Shown piece by piece: positions 1 through 9,700 of a DNA stretch of 32,487 nucleotides (positions are counted from its first letter, which is position 1; each line of letters starts with the position of its first letter). Position numbers and translations under genes: made by a program. The stretch comes from Rhizaria sp. SCN 62-66. Its lineage: Eukaryota; Rhizaria, unplaced. The stretch lies in the NCBI GenBank assembly GCA_001724265.1, contig MEDY01000340.1, positions 1-32,487 on the forward strand, read 5' to 3'. Under the pieces are notes generated by a model. The model searched no databases. It was not told the origin of the DNA and saw nothing but the letters and a program-made list of their open reading frames with translations.

Positions 1-602
1 TTATTTGACGGAAGTTTGACAAAGTTGTATGGCTATTTCAAACTGCCCCTTCCAGGCGCGTTTTTGCGTTTTCCATAAACCTCTACATCAGGGGTACGTG
101 CTTGTTGTTACGTTTGATGTTAAGTGTATTGATATTCAGCGTGCAACCACAAGACTTGCGCGAACGCAAGCGAATGACAAAGACAAACACCTTTATGAAC
201 TATTATTGAACTAGAAAAAAATAGAAAAGCAAACCGACTAAAATAAAAAACATTTGTTTTGATTTGACTTTTGCACAAAAAGAAAAAGCTACATAACCTA
301 TTTGACTTGGTATTATTATTGTGAACACTAACAAGGACTCTCGCGTCTCATTTGTTTGATTGTCCGTGACTTGACTCGAACAAATAGAGCAATAACGAGT
401 CGAACACTGGCCTTGCTTGGGGAGACTAGTTACATTACATTCCTGAAGACGCGTAATGAGCGTGATGAAGCAGAATAACGCACTGCAAATATGGTCTTGC
501 AAACACTGCTGTCTATCGAGTATAACGAGACAAACTGCTTTGTAAAGTGAAAATACACTGCACAAGCACATCGCACCGACTCACTGCTGGGCGCAACAAC
601 GC
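1..602. other. 3' flank of RAD51, no gene recognised
   Basis: AT-rich sequence downstream of the RAD51 stop codon. It probably holds the RAD51 3' UTR on the minus strand. Short open frames occur on both strands, but they lack the GC-rich third positions of the real genes here and resemble no family I know. I see no RNA gene or repeat. Confidence 0.6.
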
Positions 603-1842
603 TTACTCATCTGCATTGCCAATACCCTGCTCCGTGATAGAGAACGTCGCCTCAGCCTCGGGCAGACACGGCGAGTCCACAATCTTGCAGATACGCTGAT
701 TGCCCTTGCCCTTGCGGAGACTGAGGCGCGTGGTCGACGCGTGCGCAATGATATTACCACCGATCGGTTTCTTGTTATCCGAGGCAAACATCATCGCACC
801 GCCGTCCGGGTTGGCGACGACCTGGTTCGTGATTACGACAGCGACACCGAACTCGTCCGCCAGCTTCTGCAGGTTCCGCAGGAAGCGCGCCATGTGCATC
901 TGGCGCGCAGACAGCTCGCCGCGGCCAGAGTAATCAGTGCGGTAAAGAGCCGTTGCGGAGTCGACGATGATGGCGGCGTGGACGGACTCGGACATGAGCG
1001 ACGCAGCCTGCTGCAGCAGTGTGATCTGGTGGTCCGAGTTGAACGCGCGCGCACAGGTGATGTTGTCAAGCACCCAGTTGGGGTCGAGACCGAACCGCAT
1101 GGCGGCTTGCACAATACGCTCGGGACGGAAGGTGTTCTCGGTGTCGATGTACAGCACGCGACCAGCGCCGCCGCCCTGCTCACGCGCGAGCTGAGCCGTG
1201 ACGCAGAGAGTGTGGCAGAGCTGGGACTTGCCGGTGCGGAACTCTCCGTAGAGCTCGGTGATGGTGCCAGACTCGAAGCCACCGTTGAGGATGGCGTCGA
1301 GCTCGGAGCTACCTGTGGAGATATAGACAACCTTCTGGCGCTGCTTGTAGAGCTCGGCGGCGCTGGTGAAACCCATGGGGACCATGTTGCGGGCTTCATT
1401 GATGAGCTTCTCGGCCTTGACGTCGGTGATGCCCTTGATGCTGGTGAGAGTCTTGGTCGTGGCGTGGGCAATGCTCTCCAGGGTCTGAAAACCAGCGGCT
1501 TGGAGCTTCTTGATGTCCGTCTCGTTAAAGCCGACGGTCTGTGGTGGGACGCGGCGGTGGCGGAGGGCGAGAGAAAGGCGAATGAGGCGTTGGAGTGATG
1601 TTTGGGTGAGGCGGGCATGAGGCGGGCAAGTGGAAGAGGTTTGTAGAAACGAAGCATTCTGGGCGATAAAAAGGATCTTAAACGCGTATTCAGAGATAGA
1701 TACTATGTAAACGCAGAGAATGGAGTGCTTTACGTACGCTGAGCTGAGAGATAAGCTGGAAAGGGGCCTGCACCTCTTCCTCGGCAGCCGCGCGGAAAGC
1801 GTCAGGCGCAACATCCTCAACATAGTCCTCCTGCTGGTCCAT
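603..1842 (-). CDS. RAD51: RAD51 recombinase (two exons: 1738-1842 and 603-1538)
   Basis: Strand-exchange ATPase that forms filaments on single-stranded DNA in homologous recombination in the nucleus. The joined exons give 346 residues, close to the usual 340. Exon 1 (35 residues) has an acidic N-terminus leading into FQLISQLS. Exon 2 opens with [17 protein letters not shown], the helix-hairpin-helix domain. The FxxA-type polymerisation motif is F92-T-S-A95, Walker A is GEFRTGKS (133-140, K139) and Walker B ends at D228 (AAIIVD). The stretch [20 protein letters not shown] and the ending EQGIGNADE fit RAD51 rather than DMC1. The start ATG at 1842 has a good context (TTTCCATGG) and is preceded by a pyrimidine tract ending CAG, so a 5' UTR intron is possible. 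The stop is TAA. All catalytic motifs are intact. Confidence 0.97.
1539..1737 (-). other. RAD51 intron (199 nt, phase 0)
   Basis: On the minus strand it begins GTACGTAAAG and ends CCACCACAG after a long pyrimidine-rich tract. Removing it joins LISQLS to TVGFNE, as expected in RAD51. The intron is open in the frame of exon 2, but its length is not a multiple of three, so retention would break the frame from exon 1. Confidence 0.93.
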
Positions 1843-2763
1843 GGAAATCTCTGGGAAACAAGAAAAAATGCAAATTCAGAAAATGACAAATTAGGGTCAA
1901 TCATGTAAGCGAAGCAACTTTCGTGAGACAAAAACATAAATCCGGTCGCGCGGAGGGAATTTGAAGTATTAGTCACATTCATGCAACTTCTCGCAGGCGG
2001 GCAGGAAGTCTTTGGGCCACGGCCGTGGACCGGAAAAAAGCAGCAAGGAAAGTTGTATGTGGTCAGATCAGAAAAAGTAACCTAAAGGCTACTCGACCGA
2101 CTGCCATGAACTATACGATAGCACTCCATCGAATTGTATGTCGTTTTTTAATGCAGCAAGTAATGAAACTGGTTCTCCGGAGTTATGATCATTGCATTTT
2201 GCTGATGTTAAGTGATCGAGGACTTAAGCAGGTGGTCAGCATCCATTCTTTTTGATACTTTCGGGATGTATCTTCCGTAAGAATGGCTTAATATTTGCTG
2301 AAAGAAATATATGTTATGTTTTCCACGTGACGGCGTTGTTTTATTGAGTTATCATAGACGAATTAATATCCATCCATACGAGTTTACTTTCATTACATCG
2401 GCTACAATCACCGTCTGCAACACCTTGTCCATGACCTAGTTTTCTATATAACTCGGTATCTTCTAGCTTAATTGAGCTAAGAGTTGTTTTAAAAGTTAGA
2501 TTATAAGTTACTGTAGGGTATTGTATATTTTTGCCGAATTTTCATCGTATATTTTCAGATACCCATGTGTTTCTTCATTGGCAGCGACTGGGCATCTCCA
2601 ACTCATTCGGCAGCTGAGTAGAGAACCAAAAACACAATTTAGCGTGAAAAAACATCGACATTGTATTTCTGATCTAGTTTTATTGTGTTCATCGTTTCTG
2701 TGCTTATTATCACCGTCATGATCTCTCATACAAGACGGTGGAATTTGGGTCGGTTTTGTCCAC

Positions 2764-2775
2764 TTGACAGGTCAA
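2764..2775. promoter_or_regulatory. Palindrome TTGAC-AG-GTCAA
   Basis: Perfect 5-bp inverted repeat with a 2-base spacer, two bases from a stronger palindrome (2778-2795). It sits between two divergent genes. A binding site for a dimeric regulator is possible but is inference only. Confidence 0.3.
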
Positions 2776-2777
2776 AG

Positions 2778-2795
2778 GCCGACATGAATGTCGGC
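2778..2795. promoter_or_regulatory. Perfect 18-base palindrome / hairpin
   Basis: gccgacatgaatgtcggc: 7-8 bp GC-rich arms around a TGAA loop, inside an AT-rich spacer between divergent genes. It could be a dimeric protein-binding site or an RNA hairpin. The sequence shows the symmetry but not the role. Confidence 0.4.
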
Positions 2796-3770
2796 AATAT
2801 CACCACTATCTGACGGTCAATTATTGTGGATTTGCAGTATGTTATATGTTGCAACATTATTTATCAAAATAAAATGGCGGTAATTTTTCAGTCCATATTG
2901 CGTTGCGTTGGCCAACCATTTCCTAGCTACATAAGCTCTTACAAATGACGCACAGCTCATTATATCAGATTGTAACCCTAAACAAGCAATATGTGCAATT
3001 AATTTGTTGTCACAGTACGCTTATGTACGCGATGTGCCCAATGATTTCCGATATTGACGTGAAACATACACACTAAGCGCTGTGGCGACGTGGGCCTGAG
3101 GGAAGAAACCGAGAAGATATGAATCGATGTTGGATCAGACACTATAATACACACATGTCAAAGTATACCCTCCAGGGTCAGTCAATATAATCGACGTCAA
3201 ACGTTGCCACACTTGGGTGACTACCGCCTAAAGTGACTTTTTAGCATCGTCCTGCGTTTTGTGGTCCTGGTGCGCCTGTGCCGAAGTTTCGATCTCTTCC
3301 AGTGCGGTCCCGCTTAGGTTTCGGGGACAAGGCTCGTCCTCATCATGATTACGACAAGGAGATATATGCCCAAACCCACCAATGGTTAGAGAATTGATCA
3401 TGTGTTTTGATGTTTTTACAAAAGGAAACATTTATTTTCTACGCGAAACCGTCTTTTCACTGGAGTTATGGGGATATATTCACCGATAATAGTCAATCCC
3501 AATCTCAAAACGACGTGCCTCGACAGGACCTTTCTAAATCTCTCTGCCATCAATGATCTAGAGATAAAGTAAAATGCCACTGCTTGATTCTGCTAGGCCG
3601 CAATGCTTCGCTTTTGATCTACTTAAAAACGGTTAATTTCGGTAGAATTACGCCCGTCATCTTGGTCTTCTCCGTCGAGTCCACGCTCCTTTGCCTTGGC
3701 TGCCGTTCTCCCCCACTCACATTCCTCCCTCTTTCCCACCTTATCCGCTCCATCTAAAGCCTCAATTGCA

Positions 3771-6700
3771 ATGCCCCTCCCTAACCGCGGTCCAAAGGCC
3801 ACCGGCGAAGACATGCGCCGTCTCCACCAACGCACTATCACCCAAGTTTACTCGTTTATGGAAATCCTCCACGACCACACCTGCAACCGCAACCGTAGCA
3901 ACCGCCCCAGCGACGACCCAGCCTCAGACGCGGACTCACTTTCCTCGCACAGCTCCTTTTACGCCGGTGCTGACCAGGCTTCCTTGGGCCCGTTGGCGGC
4001 GCGCGTTCCTCGCGCCACTGCCTGCTACACCGACGCACAAGCCCTCGTCAGCTCCATCGCCGCCTTGGGCGAGAGCACTGAGGAGCTCACCCGAGCCCTG
4101 CGAATGCTCGGGCTTCCGGCGTCTCTGTTGGTCGCCGGAGGGGAGGTGCTGCCCGCGCCCGGCGCCGCGCCCGCTGACCCGGCCGCCCCGCGCCGCGTCG
4201 TCATGATGGCGACCCCCCCTGATAACGACTACAACTACGACGACATCAACAACAGCAATCACTGTTATAACGCTGGTTGCGCGAAGACAAACAACCCTAG
4301 TGTCAATGGCCACCACTGTGCGCCGGCGGCGGGTCATGCGTCGCTTTCCACACTGTATCCCGCCCCCGTCCCCGCGCCAGCGCCTGTGCCGTCCCAATCT
4401 AACAACTCCATCTTCTCGACACCCAAAAAAAACAAGTCTAGCTTGAACACCCGTGGTATGGTCAACAACAGCGCTGTCTCCGGCGCTGTTGCCGCTGGTA
4501 ACTGCGGTGCGGATGAGGTTACTGCCTTGCCCCAGCCTGAGCTATTACACGTCGCCCCTTCCCCTCCCGCCCCCCTAGTCGCCGCCGCCGCCGCCGCTGC
4601 TGCTGCTGCCTCGAATGGGAGTGGACATGTGGTGGGCGTATCGGCTGCGTCGTCGCCGGCACTCTCGGCCTCAGCGTCCCTCCCCCGCGCCGACTGGGTG
4701 GCCGAAGACGCCTCGTGGACCAAACCTGCTGAAGAAGAAGAAACTGCTGAGCTACGCCGCCGCGCACTCGCCGCCGCACTTAATGTCCCAGTCAACTCTC
4801 TCCCTCCCGCCGCTGACGCCGAGGCCGCCCGCGCCGCCGCTGCCCATGTCTGCCCTCAGTCACCCGCGAATGTGCTCGCTGCCCGCTTGCGCTCAGCTCC
4901 GCAAGTTAAGCCGGCACCATTGCGGTTCAAAAAGCTCTCCAAGCTCGGCCAAGGCGCGTTTGGCGAGGTTTTTAAGGTGTTAATGATTGAGACGGGCGCC
5001 GTCATGGCGCTGAAGCAGTTTCGCCGCGCTACCGCTGACGAGCGTCGCCACGCGGAGGCTGTGGCGCGGGAAGTCCGGCTTATGCAGAGGCTGCGGCACC
5101 CGCATGTGGTGACATTTTTCGGAACTTTCGAGGCCAAAGACTCGCTCGCGGTGCTGATGGAGTACGCTCCCGGCGCCTCACTGCACGCTCTCCTGCGCGA
5201 CACCGGCGGACTCTCAGAGCCGCTCGCGCGTCGCGCCACGCGACAAGTCTGTCTCGCGCTGGCGCACTGCCACGCCCATCACATCGTGCACCGTGACATC
5301 AAATCGCATAACCTGTTGCTTGACGCGTTTGGACACGTCAAAGTAGCCGATTTTGGCTCTGCACGCGTGCTTGACCGTGCGCACGCCGCCACGGCCGCCA
5401 ACGCGGCCGACTTCACCCCGCTTTGGGCCGCACCAGAGGTTCTGGAGCGCGGGCCGCAGGGAGCCGCGGTGGACATCTGGGCTCTTGGCTGCACGGTGAT
5501 CGAGATGGCGACAGGCCGTGACCCGTGGGCTGAGTGCCGCTTCTCCACTCTCCCACAGGCCATTGCGCACATCGCGGAGCCGGGTTCATTGCCCGCAATG
5601 CCGGCGACGCTGTCAGCGCTCGGCCGAGACTTTGTCAGTCAGTGTCTGCAAAGGGATCAAACGATGCGGCCAACCGCTGCGCAGTTGCTCGATCATCCTT
5701 GGCTTGCAGATGCTGAAGCTCAAACGACCGTAACTGCTGTAAACACTTCGGTTTCGGAGACTGCCGCTGCCGCTGCCGCTGCAGCGACTGGGACCACTCA
5801 GAGCACTAAGAATGCAAGTGTGGCCGTAGCGGCGCCTGTTACTGCGAACGCAACCGCTGCGACCGCTGCAACCGCTGCGGCCGCCGCCGCCGTTGCTGCT
5901 GCTGCTGCTGTTGCTGGTCAAGTTAGTGAAGCTGCTATTGGTGACTTGAAGGCTGCCTCAGTTGCAGCGCAGTTGCATCAGTTGCAAGCGCAAGTCCAGC
6001 AGAATCACTCGCGATCCCACTCGCACCTGCATGCCCAGCGACTGCGTTCATCGCCTCAACAGCAACAGCAGTATCATCAGAGCGAGTCGAGCCAGCAGCA
6101 GCAGTCGTTTACGTCCTGCGCCGACACCACCGCTGGCGACGCGAGCGTTATGCTCGCGGTGCACGATGCGTCACTGTCAATGGTGCGCGCATTAGACGGC
6201 AGCGCTGCAGACTCTTTCGCGCTTACAGACACCACAAGCACGGGTGGCTTTGAGTATAGCACTCGCACTAGCGCTGGCGCTGGCATTGCGGATGCTGCTG
6301 ATTGCCCTCAGTCAGCTCTGGTTAATAACTCGGTGGCGATGACTGATACTGACGGCAACTACAGTGACAGTATCTTGAACAATATCAGCGCATTCACTCC
6401 TACTGTTGCTGCTAGCAACAGCGATGACAGCGTCGCGAGTTTTAACGGCGCAGTAAGCAACAGCAGCTCCAACAGTGTCAACAACAAGACGTCTCCTACT
6501 ACTACTGCAGTTGCTGCTCCTGCTACTGTTGATGTTGATGTTGCTACAATGGCAATGACGGATACTGAGACAGACAAACCCTTGCTCGCCACCACAACCT
6601 CCGTCCTCACTCCCACTGCACCGGTCACTCCGGCGGTGTCTCCCGCATTATCTGCAGCGAAGCCTGTAACCAATAGCACTGGCCCCGCTTGCGGCAGCGC

Positions 6701-9700
6701 CAGTGCCAGCACCAGTGCACGTGTGAGTCGTGCCAACTCCGCTGTCGCGGTTGGCCGGACCGCACATATGTCCGAGGGGGCTGCCGTGGCCGCCGCAGTC
6801 TCCGCCGCCGCTGCAGCCGCCGTCGTTGCCAACTTGGCCGCCATGCCACCGCCATCGTCGGTATCGGCCCGGTTAAAGAGCTTGCACCCCTCACAGTCTC
6901 AGTCTCAGTCTCGGTCACAGTCTCGGTCTCAGTCCCAGTCTCAGTCCCAGAGCCTCACTTCGCAGCCGCAGGCGCAGTTGCAGCCACATGTAGTCAGCGC
7001 GGCCCCTCGTGCCAGTGCTCGGCCGCCGCTGTCACGCACCAGCAGCGGCCTTCTACCCGGAGCCAACGCCACCGCCACGGCCACAGCATCCGCGACTGCA
7101 AATGTGACCACAAACTGGGGCAGTGCTGAATGTGGCGTCCCGAGCTCTCGCACCTGCGCTGGTGGCAATAGCAGTGGAAATCGCAGTGGAAACCCGACCC
7201 CTGGAGCTGTGCGCAGTGCGTTCACGTCCCCTCGCGGCGGCTCCGTCGTCCGCCCCCCTTCGACTCCCGGCTCCGGGTGCGGTTCGGTCTCCGTCGCTCG
7301 GCTCGACGAGAGCCAACTGCGGGTCGAACTGACGCAGGCCCGTGAAGCAGTGGCGGAATTATCGGCCATCTCGGCCACGCATGCGGCGGAAAGCAGGAGG
7401 CTGGCGGCGCAGCTATTAGAGCTGCAGGGGCAGATGCAGGCGTTGCAGCGGAGTAACCAGCATGAAAACTCTCAAAGTTTTACTCGGAACGGCGCGAGAA
7501 GTGGGGACACAAGCGCCGCCGCCAGTAACATTGGCAGCAGAAGTGGCAGCAGCAATAGTAACAACAGTTACGGCGATGGTAGCGGCAATGGCCAAAGCCA
7601 GATTCAGAGCCAGAGCCAGAGCCAGAGTAGCTGCAATGGAAGCACGGTCGGAACGCCTAAGGCCGGCCCTGCCACCACCCGAATGCCTGCTGCTGCATCG
7701 ATGCCCTACTCCAGCTACAGCCCTCACGCTAATGGTACCACAAACGGTCAGCAGCAGCAACAGGGTGTGAACGACGGACCTATTCGCGTGCCAGCCTTGC
7801 CGCTAGGCTCCTCATTCCCCTACGCCACCAGTGATCTACTCGCCAGTGTGACAACGTCGCACGGTTCGACCCCCGGCACAGGGCCGTGTTTTGGCGCTGA
7901 GGGGCCATTTGTGCAGCCCCCGCAATCACTGCATTTACCCGTCAGTGTCAGCGTCGGTGCGCACTCGCACTCGAAGTCACAATCTGCTCTGATGGCACAG
8001 CCACAGGCTGCTATGATGGCACAGGCACAGGCTGCGGCGCGTGCGCATGCAGACGCCGCTGTTGCGCAGACTCTCGCTGCAGCGACGCAGTTTGCCTCCG
8101 GTAACAACTCGACGGAAAGACAAGTTATTCCTGCTGCTGCTGCTGCTGCTGCTATGAAGAAAAATAGTAACAATGCACAGCGGCTTCCGTCTGTTCAGGA
8201 CGGCTCTCCCGGTGTCGGCCCCACCTTTGCCGCCGTTAGCATCAACAACTCCGACACAGTCACTGTCGTTAACAACAACGCTGCAGCCGCTGCTGTTGTT
8301 GCTGCTGCTTCTGCGGGTGTTACTATGGGGGATGGCGATCGCATCAGTCCACGTGCTATGTTTTCCGCGACACAGCCCACTCAGGCGTCCGCGAGTTTTG
8401 CTGCTGCTGCTACAACGACTGCAGTTGGTGGCGGTGCTGTTACTGCAGTGTTGACGCCGGTTGAGCCCACACGCTCGTGCTCAGTCATGATGCGTTCTCT
8501 CGACATAAACGGCAAGAACAGCATCAACAACAACAGCAATAATCACAGCAACTGCGACACTGATAATGTTCCCAGCTGTAGCCCTCGGCGCCGCACCGTC
8601 GCCGCATCTGCCCTTCTTACTCCCATCAGCAATCGCAACAACAACAACAATAGTAACAACAGCAATATCAGTCCCCAGTTGCTGTCTTCGCCCTTATTCG
8701 CCGCCAGTGGTACGCTGCCCCTCAGCGCCAGCCAAGACGCTGCCCTCGCCTCGGCCTCGCTACGGTCCCTCGCGCCCGGTACACTCGGCGCAGTCGTCTC
8801 CGGCAGTGGCCTGTTTAGCAACAGCGGCATGTTTAGCAACAGCGGCGGCATTAGCGGCGGCGAGGCAAACTTTAACGACAACGCGTCGCCTAATAAGCTT
8901 AGTGCAAGCGCAAACGCATCCCTGCCACGGTCGTTTATTAGCTCCTCCTCTCGCGCGTTTGCCCCCACACGGGCCCCTCACGCCGCCGCGGCTATTGCAC
9001 CTCCTGCCGCTTTGGCAGGGTCGCTCGGCCTCGGCCTGGCCGGCGCGGCCGCGGCGGAGGCGGCGGAGGCCAGTGTGGCGTTCCAAGAGGAAGAGAATGC
9101 GGCTTTTAACGCGCAGTATGGCGCTGAGGCGATGCCTGACACCCGCGGCACCAATCTCCGTGCGGCGCGCCGTTTCCTGTTCAACGCCGCCAATAACGAC
9201 CAAAACAACAGCCAAAATGGTAACCACGACCATAGCCCTCCACCAGTTGTTAACTTGAACGCGAGCTTTGCCGCGGTAGCTGCTGTGCGTAACCGTCGTG
9301 CGAGTGAACCTAGCGATGATGAAACCGACGACACCGACAACTCTGTGCGTTTCCTGCCGACTGTGTTGAAGCCTGTTGCTTTACACTACGGCGACGCTCA
9401 TGCTTCTGCTGCTGCGGCGGCGGCGCCGTCAGTGCCGTCAGTGCACAACACGCCCATGCGCCATCCCGCGGTTTCTCTCACCGGCCGTCTCGGTGGCGTA
9501 AACGCAGTGGCGCACACAGGCAATGTTGGGGGTGACCTAAATAGCAGTGGTGGCAACAACTCCCCACCCTATCCGACCCCCGGCTCTGCAATTGGTGCTA
9601 CTGCTGCTGTTGTTGCATCGTCATCTGCTCGTGGGGTAAAGCGTCGCACGCCGTCTCTGTCCATTCTCCCTGCCGAGCCCTGGAGCAGCAACAGCAACAG

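Larger units (their letters stand above)
1843..3770. other. Intergenic region between divergent RAD51 and MAP3K-like genes
   Basis: About 1.9 kb of AT-rich DNA between two divergently transcribed genes, so it must hold both promoters. The 100 bases before the kinase ATG are pyrimidine-rich (C/T), which looks like its 5' leader. Two adjacent palindromes occur at 2764-2795. No protein-coding gene or tRNA is evident. Confidence 0.6.

Noticed and set aside
741-1598. 285-codon open frame antisense to RAD51
   Set aside because: It mirrors the GC-rich third-position bias of RAD51 on the other strand and resembles no protein family.
2025-2255. 76-codon frame in the RAD51/MAP3K spacer
   Set aside because: AT-rich codon use unlike the genes here and no recognisable domain; likely chance.
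3696-3770. N-terminal extension of the MAP3K-like protein from TTG 3696
   Set aside because: No ATG in this stretch; the first in-frame ATG is 3771 and the upstream sequence is a C/T-rich leader.
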